From contig NZ_VDUZ01000005.1 in the NCBI RefSeq assembly GCF_008039615.1, forward strand, positions 62,001 to 126,000: a stretch of DNA of 64,000 nt. The letters run 5' to 3'. The notes under the pieces are model-generated. The model made no database searches, had not been told where the DNA came from, and was given only the letters and a program-made list of their open reading frames with translations. The stretch is from Vineibacter terrae (GTDB taxonomy: Bacteria; Pseudomonadota; Alphaproteobacteria; Reyranellales; Reyranellaceae). Position numbers and translations under genes: made by a program. This document shows positions 1 to 7,464 of the stretch, piece after piece (position 1 is the stretch's first letter; each line of letters opens with the position of its first letter).

Positions 1-477
1 GGCGACCGGCCCTGGCAGCACCGCGAGGAGACGTCGAAGTACACCGACCTGATGCCCGACGGCAAGGCACGCCAGTTCACCTTCGTGCTCGACGCCAACT
101 CCGTGGTGACCTTTCCCTGCCCGGAGAAGCCGCTGAAGTTCGGCAAGGGCTTCTACGAGATCCGCGGCCTGGCGTGGAGCGGTCGTGGCCGCATCAAGCG
201 CGTGGACGTCTCGCTCGACGGCGGCGACAACTGGCAGAGCGCGCAGCTGCAGGAGCCGGTGCTGAGCCAGGCGTTGACGCGCTTCCGCCTGCCCTGGACC
301 TGGGATGGCGCGCCGGCCCTGGTGCAAAGCCGCGCCATCGACGAGTCGGGCTATGTGCAGCCGACCATCGACCAGCTGCGCGCCGTGCGCGGCGTCAACT
401 CGATCTATCACAAGAACGCGCAGCAGACCTGGCGGGTGAACCCCGACGGCACGGTGAACAATGTCCAGATTCTTTGA
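1..477 (+). CDS. soxC: SoxC sulfane dehydrogenase molybdopterin subunit, C-terminal part
   Basis: Partial at the window edge: the frame is open from base 1 and ends at TGA 475-477, giving about 158 residues. It matches the C-terminal dimerisation domain of the SoxC/sulfite-oxidase molybdoprotein family: an immunoglobulin-like fold with a segment reading GFYEIRGLAWSGRGRIKRV, then VDVSLDGGDNW and an AIDESGYVQPT stretch. In the Sox system SoxC pairs with the cytochrome SoxD in the periplasm and oxidises the sulfane sulfur bound to SoxYZ. The next gene is a soxD-like cytochrome and a flavocytochrome c pair follows, which supports the call. The Moco-binding domain lies outside the window and cannot be checked. 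Confidence 0.9.
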   Translation, partial: GDRPWQHREETSKYTDLMPDGKARQFTFVLDANSVVTFPCPEKPLKFGKGFYEIRGLAWSGRGRIKRVDVSLDGGDNWQSAQLQEPVLSQALTRFRLPWTWDGAPALVQSRAIDESGYVQPTIDQLRAVRGVNSIYHKNAQQTWRVNPDGTVNNVQIL

Positions 478-1243
478 TCCCTCCCCAGCGAGGCTGGGGA
501 GGTGCCCCGAAGGGGCGGAGGGGAGCCGACGTGGTCCTAGTAACAAAGACCACGTCGGCTCCCCCTCCGGCCTTCGGCCCCCTCCCCCACTGCGTGGGGG
601 AGGGAAGCTTCTCTGCGTTTCTGTGTCTCTGTGGTTGGCTTTCGCTACGGGCGAAGGTTATGCCCAGGTCTACGGCATCGGCCAACCCGCGACGATGGCG
701 CAGATCCAGGGCTGGGACATCGACGTGCGAGGCGATGACGGGCTGGGCCTGCCGCCGGGCAAGGGCACCGTGAAGCAGGGCGAGGAGATCTACCTGTCGC
801 AATGCGCCAGCTGCCACGGCGAGTTTGGCGAAGGCAACGGCCGCTGGCCTGAGCTGATGGGCGGCAACGGGACGCTGACCTCGGACGACCCGCGCAAGAC
901 CGTAGGCAGCTACTGGCCGTACGCGCCGACCCTGTTCGACTATGTGCGTCGCACGATGCCGTTCACCGCGCCGCAATCGCTGTCCAACGACGAGGTCTAC
1001 GCGGTCACGGCCTATATCCTGCACCTCAACGACCTGCTGCCGGCCGACGCCGAGCTGGATGCGGCCGGGCTCAAGGCCATCCGCCTGCCCAACCGCGACG
1101 GCTTCATCGCCGAGGATCCACGCCCCGACACGAAGAGCGCCTCCGAGCCGTGCATGCGCGGCTGCCGCACGGCACCGCCCAGGATCACCAGCGACCTCGC
1201 CGAGCGCCTGGGCGTCACCCCGACGCGCACGCCGAAGGATTGA
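461..1243 (+). CDS. soxD: SoxD-like sulfane dehydrogenase cytochrome c subunit
   Basis: A c-type cytochrome following soxC directly. Counting from ATG 461 (260 aa) the haem site is CASCH at residues 115-119. After it come GNGRWPELMGG and a long SoxD-like body with WPYAPTLFDYVRRTMPF, ending in an EPCMRGC segment. Only one CxxCH is present, whereas the well-known Paracoccus-type SoxD is longer and dihaem. ATG 461 overlaps the soxC end, but the first roughly 50 codons run through palindromic element 479-604. The export signal then looks like LLCVSVSLWLAFATGEGYA, cut before QVYG. GTG 623 or TTG 635 are alternative starts, with the purine-rich end of the element (597-607) as possible ribosome site. 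Function is secure; the start is not. Confidence 0.8.
   Translation: MSRFFDPSPARLGRCPEGAEGSRRGPSNKDHVGSPSGLRPPPPLRGGGKLLCVSVSLWLAFATGEGYAQVYGIGQPATMAQIQGWDIDVRGDDGLGLPPGKGTVKQGEEIYLSQCASCHGEFGEGNGRWPELMGGNGTLTSDDPRKTVGSYWPYAPTLFDYVRRTMPFTAPQSLSNDEVYAVTAYILHLNDLLPADAELDAAGLKAIRLPNRDGFIAEDPRPDTKSASEPCMRGCRTAPPRITSDLAERLGVTPTRTPKD
479..604. repeat. Palindromic intergenic element, family A copy 1 (soxC-soxD)
   Basis: A GC-rich element built of nested inverted repeats. The central arms are 521-536 and 548-563, a perfect 16-base match (GGGAGCCGACGTGGTC and complement). The outer parts are hairpins of the type CTCCCCAGC/GCTGGGGAG, a GGTGCCCCGAAGGGGC block and CTCCCCCAC/GTGGGGGAG. Near-identical copies lie at 7299-7458, 15861-15988, 38120-38247 and 50101-50225, with a diverged relative at 35265-35463. 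No transposase is nearby, so this is a REP/MITE-like non-autonomous element. Confidence 0.9.
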
Positions 1244-1256
1244 TCCTCGGTAGCGG

Positions 1257-1283
1257 CCATCCCGCCGCTGGGCGGGAGGATGG
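1257..1283. terminator. Weak hairpin between soxD and the small cytochrome gene
   Basis: CCATCCCGCC and a complementary GGCGGG..TGG arm flank a GCTG loop, with a small bulge. It lies 14 bases after the soxD stop. No T-run follows, so it could equally be an RNA-stability or attenuation structure inside the operon. Confidence 0.35.
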
Positions 1284-1338
1284 ATTGAGTGGTACAGTCG
1301 CGCGTTGGGGCAAGCAATGACGTCGGGGGAGGCAGGCA

Positions 1339-1641
1339 ATGGGCATCCGTGTTCCAGCCATGGTGCTGGCCGTGTGGCTTCTGCCGTTGCAGGTATCGGC
1401 GCAGGCGACCGGTCCGTCGGGCCAGGCGATGGCGCAGACCTGCTACGTCTGCCACGGTCCGGCCGGCAAAAGCGACGGGCCGATCGCGTCCCTGGCCGGT
1501 CTGCCCAGGGACCACATCGTGCGCCAGATGGCCGACTTCAAGGCCGACCGGCGGCCCGGCACCATCATGAACCGCATCGCCAAAGGCTATAGCGACGAGC
1601 AGATCGCCGCGATCGCCGACTTCATCGCGACCTTGAAGTGA
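1339..1641 (+). CDS. Small monohaem cytochrome c (SoxE/FccA-like subunit)
   Basis: A 100-residue secreted cytochrome. A signal peptide covers about residues 1-24 (hydrophobic VLAVWLLPLQVSAQA), the haem-binding CYVCH is at 35-39, and a late MNRIAKGYSDEQIAAIADFIA helix fits the class I cytochrome c553 fold with distal Met. The start at 1339 has a good ribosome site (GGGGGAGG, 1324-1331). The gene sits directly before a flavocytochrome c flavoprotein, so it is probably that enzyme's electron-accepting haem subunit. Sox operons encode the equivalent pair as soxE-soxF, but SoxE is normally dihaem and this protein has one site. It might alternatively supply the second haem missing from the soxD product. 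Confidence 0.8.
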   Translation: MGIRVPAMVLAVWLLPLQVSAQATGPSGQAMAQTCYVCHGPAGKSDGPIASLAGLPRDHIVRQMADFKADRRPGTIMNRIAKGYSDEQIAAIADFIATLK

Positions 1642-1652
1642 GGGAGGGGGCC

Positions 1653-2927
1653 ATGACCACGACGCGCCGTTCCCTGCTGAAGACTGCCGGTGCCGCGGCC
1701 GGCCTGGGCGTGATCGGCATGCCGGCCCTGGCGCAAGGCGCTGCCGGCAAGATCGTCATCGTCGGCGCCGGCTTCGGCGGCGCCACGACGGCCCGCTACC
1801 TCAAGCGCGCCAACCCGGCGCTTGATGTGACCGTGGTCGAGCGCGACGACCGCTATGTCACCTGTCCGTTCTCGAACTACGTCATTGCCGGGTTTCGCAA
1901 GCTGGATGACCTGACGCACAGCTTCGACGGCCTGCGCAAGGCAGGCATCAAGGTGGTCAAGGGCGAAGCCACTGCCATCGACACGGCGACGCGGTCCGTG
2001 AGCCTGGGCGACGGCACCAAGCATGCCTACGACAGGCTGGTGGTATCGCCCGGCGTCGATCTCAGCTTCACCGGCGTGCCGGGCTACAGCGAGGCGGCGG
2101 CGGAGAAGATGCCGCATGCCTGGAAGGCAGGGCCGCAGACCCTGCTGCTGCGCCGCCAGCTCGAGGCGATGCCCGACGGCGGCACCTTTATCCTGTGCGC
2201 GCCGGCCAACCCGTTCCGCTGCCCGCCCGGACCCTACGAGCGCGTCAGCGTCGTGGCCTGGTACCTCAAGACCAGCAAGCCGAAATCGAAGATCCTGGTG
2301 CTCGACGCCAAGGATGTCTTTTCGAAGCAGGGCCTGTTCCAGGCAGCCTGGGAGAGCGAGTTCCCGGGCATGGTGACGTGGATCGCCGGCAAGGATGGCG
2401 GCAAGGTCGAGAGCGTCGATCCCGCATCCATGACGGTGAAATCGGGCTTCGGCAGCGAGACCGGCGCCGTGATCAACGTCATCCCGCCGCAGCGCGCCGG
2501 CGCCATTGCGCACGCCGCGGGCCTCGTGGGCGACAACGGCTGGTGTCCGGTCGATCCCATGACCTTCGCCTCGACCAGGGCGGCGAATGTCTATGTCGTC
2601 GGCGATGCCGCCGTGGCCGGCGCCATGCCCAAATCAGGGTCGTCGGCCAACACGCAGGGCAAGGTCGTGGCGGCGGCGATCGTGGCAAGCCTGGCGGGCA
2701 GGACGCCCGGCGCGCCGGCGCTGTTCAACATCTGCTACAGCTTGGTGACGCCCGAATACGGCATCTCGACCACGGACGTGTACCAGGTGAGCGACAAGGG
2801 CATCACCACGACCCCGAACGCCGGTGGTGTCAGCGTCAGGACGCCGACCACGCTCAACGAGCGCAAGCTTGAAGCTGAATACACGGTCAACTGGTACAAG
2901 AGCATCACGGCCGATGTCTGGGCCTAG
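1653..2927 (+). CDS. soxF: Flavocytochrome c sulfide dehydrogenase flavoprotein (SoxF/FccB-like)
   Basis: A 424-residue periplasmic FAD protein. It begins with a twin-arginine signal (TTTRRSLLKTAGAAAG, cleavage after ALA-Q), followed by the FAD dinucleotide motif IVIVGAGFGGATTARYL. Two cysteine segments typical of FccB are visible: YVTCPFSNYVIAG and FILCAPANPFRCPPGPYERV. These carry the redox-active cysteines of sulfide dehydrogenases. A second FAD contact, NVYVVGDAA, lies near residue 320. ATG 1653 is chosen over GTG 1638 because it has an AGGGAGGGGG ribosome site and starts the Tat signal. It follows its cytochrome partner by 11 bases and is the last gene of the sox operon seen here. It should oxidise sulfide or a sulfur intermediate and pass electrons to cytochrome c. 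Confidence 0.9.
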   Translation: MTTTRRSLLKTAGAAAGLGVIGMPALAQGAAGKIVIVGAGFGGATTARYLKRANPALDVTVVERDDRYVTCPFSNYVIAGFRKLDDLTHSFDGLRKAGIKVVKGEATAIDTATRSVSLGDGTKHAYDRLVVSPGVDLSFTGVPGYSEAAAEKMPHAWKAGPQTLLLRRQLEAMPDGGTFILCAPANPFRCPPGPYERVSVVAWYLKTSKPKSKILVLDAKDVFSKQGLFQAAWESEFPGMVTWIAGKDGGKVESVDPASMTVKSGFGSETGAVINVIPPQRAGAIAHAAGLVGDNGWCPVDPMTFASTRAANVYVVGDAAVAGAMPKSGSSANTQGKVVAAAIVASLAGRTPGAPALFNICYSLVTPEYGISTTDVYQVSDKGITTTPNAGGVSVRTPTTLNERKLEAEYTVNWYKSITADVWA

Positions 2928-2950
2928 GTGCCAAATTTGTCACGATCCAT

Positions 2951-2989
2951 CAGAAACGCGTCAGTAAGCAATAAATTGACGTGTTTCTG
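2951..2989. terminator. Inverted repeat after soxF (probable operon terminator)
   Basis: CAGAAACGCGTCA (2951-2963) and TGACGTGTTTCTG (2977-2989) form a 13-bp stem with one mismatch around an AT-rich 13-base loop. It lies 24 bases after the soxF stop, in the gap before an unrelated gene. A clean T-run is lacking, so an operator cannot be excluded. Confidence 0.5.
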
Positions 2990-3145
2990 GCATGTAGACG
3001 CAGCTTCCTCATCTTCTTGACTAAATGCTGCAGCGCGGTGGCGCCAAGTTGGTCACCGCCGGTGGGCAGTGGGTCGTGCTACCCGTTCGAGACGGGGCAA
3101 AGGACGCCGACGTGGCGACCGATGCAGGCGGGGAAGCGTGCGGCC

Positions 3146-4870
3146 ATGGTCGTGCTCAAGGACGGCGGGAGTATCCGGGGAGCTGAAGACACGCCGCCGC
3201 GGCCGCTGATCGCCAACGTCAGCCGCAGCCTGCTGCAGGGCGACACGTCGGCGCCGCACCTGGCATGGCTCCTGGGATTGCCGCTGCTGGGCGGGATCTG
3301 GCTTCTGTTGTCACCGCCGCGGCTGCTGTCGCGGGAAATGACGGTCGACCTGCTGTTCAACCTCACCGGCGCCTGGCGGCTGGTGCAGGGGCATGTGCCG
3401 CATGTCGACTACCATGACCCGGTGGGCGTGCTGAGCTTCCTGCTGACGCGCCTGGGCTTCGACATCGTCGGCCCGCATCCGCAGGCCTTCCTGGTCGGCG
3501 AGACGATCTTTCTGGCGTTCATCTTCGCTGCTGCCGTCATGGCGGCGGCGCGTCGCCTGCCGCCGCTCCCGGCCGGCATCTTCGTGCTCTACGTTGCGCT
3601 GCTGGTGCTGCTGCCGGCGAATATCGGCGATCAGCCCAACGCCTACACATTCGCGATGTCCTACAATCGCTGGTGCTGGAGCGCGATCACCGTGCTGTGC
3701 CTGATCGTGTTCCTGCCGCCGCGGCCAAGCCGGCGGGCGGCATGGCTGGATGCGGTGGTCGCCGGCCTGCTGCTGCTCGCGATGTTCTACTTGAAGATCA
3801 CCTTTGCGGCGGCGGGGCTGGGGGCGCTGGCGTTGGCGCTGCTGGCATCGGATCACGTGCGTGCCCGGCCGCTCCTGTGGGGCGGTGTGCTGGTCCTGGT
3901 GCTCGCCAACGCCGCGGCGCCCTACAACCACGCCTATCTTGCCGACATCTGGGAAGCGGCCCACGCCGGCTATGTTCGCGGCTCCCTGCCCGACCATATC
4001 CGCATCTTCCTCGCCAGCAAGGCGGAGTACGCTCTCTACGGCGGCGGTGTGCTGCTGCTGCTCTGGCTGTGGCAGCGGGGCCGGGCGCCGTTCCAGCGCG
4101 TCATCGCCGCTGCCTTCATCCTCGGCATGGGCATGCTGGTGCTGACGCAGAATGCCCAGGGCGCCGGTGTTCCGGTCGCGATGGTCATCGCCTTCCTGGT
4201 CTACGAAGTGCTCGCGGCCGACCGGCCGGCGATGATGCCGGCGGCGGTGGCGACCCCGCTGCTGGCGGTCCTGGTATTCCCGCTGCTGTCGATCGTCAGC
4301 GCGGCGACCACGCTTGTCGGCTACAACCTCGTCGCGCGCCATGATGCTGCGTTGCTTACGGTCGAAAGCACCAATCTGCGCGGGCTGGCGGTGCCCGCCG
4401 ATGTCGACCTGACGACGATGGTCCTCAATGGCGGTGCCGTTCCCTACCATGTCCGCGATCGGGTGGGCGAGAGCCGGGCCAGCGGGGACGTGTCCCAGTC
4501 CGAATACGTGCAAGGGCTGGTCGACGCTGCGGCCCTGTTCGCAGACCGCCAGCGCGGCGCCGCCAGGATCCTGGTGATGGATCAGGTCAATGCCCTGCCA
4601 TTCATGCTGGGCTATCCGCCGCCGCGCGGCGGCAACCTGTGGCTCTGGCCCGGCGCGCCGGCGCGCTCGGCCGAGAACGTCTTCGACGACGTCGATGTCG
4701 TGCTGATCCCCAAGCGTCCCAGCTTCGCCGCCGCCACCCTGAAGGCCGTGACGCAATACGCGCCATACCTGGCCGACAACTTTCCGGTGCGCGAGGAGAC
4801 GCCGCGCTGGACCATCCTCAGCCGCCACGTCGGCACCGCGGCAGTGCTGCCAGGGCGCCGTCCCGAGTGA
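3146..4870 (+). CDS. Polytopic membrane protein, glycosyltransferase-C-like
   Basis: About 574 residues with roughly ten hydrophobic segments (for example HLAWLLGLPLLGGIWLLL, AWLDAVVAGLLLLAMFYL, YGGGVLLLLWLWQRG) and a soluble C-terminal domain of about 160 residues. After the first membrane segment comes RLVQGHVPHVDYHDPVG, an extracytoplasmic loop with acidic and histidine residues that recalls GT-C fold lipid-linked glycosyltransferases, but no diagnostic motif is certain. The frame is open from 2981. ATG 3146 is preferred because of GGGGAAG at 3130-3136; ATG 3122 is also possible. It stands alone, convergent with the SelW-like gene. Function unknown beyond a membrane enzyme acting on envelope glycans or lipids. 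Confidence 0.7.
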   Translation: MVVLKDGGSIRGAEDTPPRPLIANVSRSLLQGDTSAPHLAWLLGLPLLGGIWLLLSPPRLLSREMTVDLLFNLTGAWRLVQGHVPHVDYHDPVGVLSFLLTRLGFDIVGPHPQAFLVGETIFLAFIFAAAVMAAARRLPPLPAGIFVLYVALLVLLPANIGDQPNAYTFAMSYNRWCWSAITVLCLIVFLPPRPSRRAAWLDAVVAGLLLLAMFYLKITFAAAGLGALALALLASDHVRARPLLWGGVLVLVLANAAAPYNHAYLADIWEAAHAGYVRGSLPDHIRIFLASKAEYALYGGGVLLLLWLWQRGRAPFQRVIAAAFILGMGMLVLTQNAQGAGVPVAMVIAFLVYEVLAADRPAMMPAAVATPLLAVLVFPLLSIVSAATTLVGYNLVARHDAALLTVESTNLRGLAVPADVDLTTMVLNGGAVPYHVRDRVGESRASGDVSQSEYVQGLVDAAALFADRQRGAARILVMDQVNALPFMLGYPPPRGGNLWLWPGAPARSAENVFDDVDVVLIPKRPSFAAATLKAVTQYAPYLADNFPVREETPRWTILSRHVGTAAVLPGRRPE

Positions 4871-4886
4871 TCGACCTTCGCAGGGA

Positions 4887-4906
4887 CCAGCCCCAAAGGG
4901 GGCTGG
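4887..4906. terminator. Hairpin between convergent genes
   Basis: CCAGCCCC-AAAG-GGGGCTGG is a perfect 8-bp stem with a 4-base loop. It sits between the stop of the membrane-protein gene (4870) and the stop of the convergent SelW-like gene (4921), where a bidirectional terminator would be expected. Confidence 0.55.
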
Positions 4907-4920
4907 GCCCGTGCCTGCCG

Positions 4921-5139
4921 TCACGCTTCCACGAGCGCGTCGACCTCATCGTCGGTCGGGAAGCGGCCGGTCTGGTAGCGGGAATAAGCCAGCTTGCCGT
5001 CGACCGTGACGTCGAACTGCCCGGACTTTCCGGGCGCGATGTCGATGTCGCCGATGCCAAGCTGCTCGAGCTTCGCCTTCACACGGAGGGCCTGGGGCTT
5101 GTAGCCTCAACCACTGCAGTAGTCGATGCGCACTTTCAT
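4921..5139 (-). CDS. SelW-like (Rdx family) selenoprotein with in-frame TGA
   Basis: Reading the minus strand from ATG 5139 gives MKVRIDYCSG, then TGA (5107-5109), then GYKPQALRVKAKLEQLGIGD and on to TGA 4921-4923, 72 residues in all. Decoding the internal TGA as selenocysteine gives C8-S-G-U11-G-Y-K, the CxxU redox motif and following GYKP of SelW-type proteins. The protein continues with the thioredoxin-like Rdx fold and its conserved late part (FDVTVDGKLAYSRYQTGRFP). An AGGAG ribosome site lies 6 bases before ATG. The gene is 68 bases downstream of tctA on the same strand. A weak stem-loop can be drawn 20-30 bases after the TGA; a true bacterial SECIS was not confirmed. The alternative is a TGC-to-TGA pseudogene, but the rest of the frame is intact. 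Confidence 0.82.
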
Positions 5140-5207
5140 GGTCGTCTCCTGCGCTGTCGCACGCTGCCGCTATATAGGAAGCGGCGGCGACGCGGGCAAC
5201 CGGGCCG

Positions 5208-6731
5208 TCAGCCGGCCGTGGCGCGGCGCCGGAGCAGGCCCCGCATCCCGCCCCGGATCGCGTTCTGCGCCGCCGGGATCGACCATACGACCGAGAAGAT
5301 CGTGATCGCGGCCAGCACGCCGCTGATCGGCCGCGTGAAGAACGGCGCGATGCTGCCGTCCGACAGCACCAGGGCGCGGGTAAGGTTGCTCTCCAGCAGC
5401 TCGCCCAGCACCAGGCCCAGGATCATCGGCGCCATTGGGAACTTCAGCTCACGCAGCACGAAGCCGATCAGGCCGAAGAACAGCATCACATAGATGTCGA
5501 AGACGCGCGACGTGATGGCGAATGCGCCTACGGTGCACAGCACGAACACGATCGGCATCAGGCGCTCGCGCGGCACCAGCAGGATCCACAGCAGCGGCCG
5601 CACCAGGGTCAGGCCGAACAGCAGCTTGCTCATGTCGGCGATCACCAGCATGGCCACGATCTGGTAGAAGAACTCCGGCGTCTGGATCATCAGCATCGGG
5701 CCGGGGTTGATGTCGTGGATCAGCATCGCCGCCATCAGGGCGGCGGCCGGCGCCGAGCCGGGCACGGCGAGCGTCAGCACCGGGATGATGGCGCCGGGCA
5801 CGCAGGCGCTCTCGCCGGTTTCCGCCGACATCAGGCCCTCGATCGAGCCCTTGCCGTACTTCTCCTTCTCCTTGCTGGCGCGTCGCGCCGCCGCATAGGA
5901 CGACCACGCCGCGGTGTCCTCGCCCAGGCCGGGCAGGATGCCGATGAAGGTGCCGATCGCGCCGGAGCGCAGGATCGTCCTCCAGTACTGCAGGACGTCG
6001 CCGATGCGCGGGATCACCGAGTCGACGGTGTTGGCCACAGCCTTGGCGGCCGGCGCGCGCATCGCCTGCAGCACCTCGGCCACACCGAAGGCGCCGACCA
6101 GCGCCGGCAGCAGGCCGATGCCGCCAGCCAGGTCGGGATAGCCGAAGGCGAAGCGCTGGAAGTTGTAGTGCGGCTCCTGGCCGATGGTGGCGATCCACAG
6201 GCCCAGGAAGCCGGCGAGATAGCCCTTCAGCGCATCACCGCCCGACAGCGTGCCGGCGATCACGATGCCGAACACCGCGATCCAGAAGAACTCGAAGCTC
6301 TGGAATGTCAGCGCCAGCTCGGCCAGCACCGGCGTCAGGGTCGCCACGCACAGGGTGCCGAACAAGGTGCCCAGCCATGAGCCGCTGGTCGAGATGCCCA
6401 TGGCCCGGCCGGCCAGCCCCTGGCGCGCCAGCGGGAAGCCGTCCAGGGTCGAGCAGGCCGAGGCCGGCGTGCCCGGGATGTTGAGCAGGATGGCGCTGCG
6501 GCTGCCGCCATAGATGGCGCCGACATAGATGCACACCAGCACCAGGATGGCCTCGGTGTGCGGCATGGTGAAGGTGAGCGTCGTCATCAGCGCCACGCCC
6601 ATGGTGGCGGTGAGCCCGGGCAGGGCGCCGATCACGATTCCCAGGAAGGTGGCCCACAGGACGGTGACGATCGCACCCGGCGACATGAACGTGCCGAAGG
6701 CGGCGCCGAACTGGCTGAGGCTGTCGAGCAT
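5208..6731 (-). CDS. tctA: TTT transporter large membrane subunit TctA
   Basis: A 507-residue integral membrane protein of the tripartite tricarboxylate transporter family. Typical marks are GIVIGALPGLTATMGVALM near residue 33, YGGSRSAILLNIPGTPASACSTLDGFPLARQG (residues about 75-105) and IGTFIGILPGLGEDTAAW past mid-protein. About twelve hydrophobic segments are visible. TctA forms the secondary transport channel and works with TctB and a periplasmic TctC-type receptor, both encoded just upstream on this strand. The 11-base gap to tctB shows cotranscription. Family substrates are small carboxylates; the shared operator before tctC links uptake to the catabolic operons at 11318 and 35807. Confidence 0.93.
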   Translation of the reverse strand: MLDSLSQFGAAFGTFMSPGAIVTVLWATFLGIVIGALPGLTATMGVALMTTLTFTMPHTEAILVLVCIYVGAIYGGSRSAILLNIPGTPASACSTLDGFPLARQGLAGRAMGISTSGSWLGTLFGTLCVATLTPVLAELALTFQSFEFFWIAVFGIVIAGTLSGGDALKGYLAGFLGLWIATIGQEPHYNFQRFAFGYPDLAGGIGLLPALVGAFGVAEVLQAMRAPAAKAVANTVDSVIPRIGDVLQYWRTILRSGAIGTFIGILPGLGEDTAAWSSYAAARRASKEKEKYGKGSIEGLMSAETGESACVPGAIIPVLTLAVPGSAPAAALMAAMLIHDINPGPMLMIQTPEFFYQIVAMLVIADMSKLLFGLTLVRPLLWILLVPRERLMPIVFVLCTVGAFAITSRVFDIYVMLFFGLIGFVLRELKFPMAPMILGLVLGELLESNLTRALVLSDGSIAPFFTRPISGVLAAITIFSVVWSIPAAQNAIRGGMRGLLRRRATAG

Positions 6732-6742
6732 GGTGTCGGTCC

Positions 6743-7285
6743 TCAGGGCAGGCGCACGAGGAAGACGCGCTCGAACACCAGCACGACGATGCCGCCGGTC
6801 GCGAGGCCCGTCACCGCGGCGATGGCCATCCGCCGCGCACGCTCACGCGGCGCTAGCCCGGGCTGCCACTCGAACAGGGTGGCGAAGGCGAAGACGAAGA
6901 TCGCCGCCGCCAGCCAGAACGGCAGCCGGCCGACCAGGCCGACCGCGAAGGCCAGGCACAGGGTGGCGGCCAGGAACAGGCGGGTGTTGCTGTAGCCCTC
7001 GCGTGGCGCGGCCGCTTCGCGCGGCGCGTGCAGGGCGCCGCGGCCGATGGCGCGAAAGCCCAGCCACAGGCTGAGCACGATGATGATGACGCCATGCAGC
7101 GCCGGCACCAGCCCGGGCGCGGTGTAGATCTCGCCCTGCTCGCGGTAGGTCGGCATCTGCCAGCACAGCCAGAGGATGGCGGTCCCGACGCAGAAGAACA
7201 CCGCCGCCGTCCACAGGTCGTAGCGGGGCGGCAGCGGCTCCTCATGTGGCATCAAGGACGGCGGCGGCGACGGCGTTTGCGGCAT
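6743..7285 (-). CDS. tctB: TTT transporter small membrane subunit TctB
   Basis: A 180-residue protein with four hydrophobic segments, the expected size and topology for TctB. The first is near residues 25-45 (LWTAAVFFCVGTAILWLCW), the second covers LVPALHGVIIIVLSLWLG, and two more lie in the C-terminal half. Sequence conservation in this family is low, so the call rests on size, topology and position between tctC and tctA. Unusually the gap to tctC (about 180 bases) is filled by a palindromic element. Confidence 0.87.
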   Translation of the reverse strand: MPQTPSPPPSLMPHEEPLPPRYDLWTAAVFFCVGTAILWLCWQMPTYREQGEIYTAPGLVPALHGVIIIVLSLWLGFRAIGRGALHAPREAAAPREGYSNTRLFLAATLCLAFAVGLVGRLPFWLAAAIFVFAFATLFEWQPGLAPRERARRMAIAAVTGLATGGIVVLVFERVFLVRLP

Positions 7286-7298
7286 GCGGTGACCTCAA

Positions 7299-7458
7299 TT
7301 CCTCCCCCACGCAGTGGGGGAGGTGGCCGAAGGCCGGAGGGGGAGCTGACGTGGTCCCCGCAACTGAGACCACGTCGGCTCTCCTCCGCCTCCGACGTTT
7401 CGACGCGACAGCGTCGAAACGTCGTTTCGGGGCACCTCCCCAGCAAAGCTGGGGAGGA
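7299..7458. repeat. Palindromic element, family A copy 2, with a nested palindrome
   Basis: Same building blocks as copy 1: CTCCCCCAC/GTGGGGGAG hairpin, GGCCGAAGGCC block, GACGTGGTC/GACCACGTC central arms, GGGGCACCTCCCC end. Between the central arm and the GGGGCACC block lies an extra perfect inverted repeat, GACGTTTCGACGC (7394-7406) against GCGTCGAAACGTC (7411-7423) with a GACA loop, absent from the other copies. It separates tctC from tctB. Confidence 0.88.
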
Positions 7459-7464
7459 TTTCTG

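Noticed and set aside
3311-4924. Minus-strand open frame of 537 codons over the membrane-protein gene
   Set aside because: Gln/Arg/His-rich shadow without domains; the plus strand encodes clear membrane segments.
5060-5106. A confident bacterial SECIS element after the TGA
   Set aside because: Only a short stem (CCU/AGG type) about 20 bases after the TGA could be drawn by hand; too weak to annotate without a folding program.
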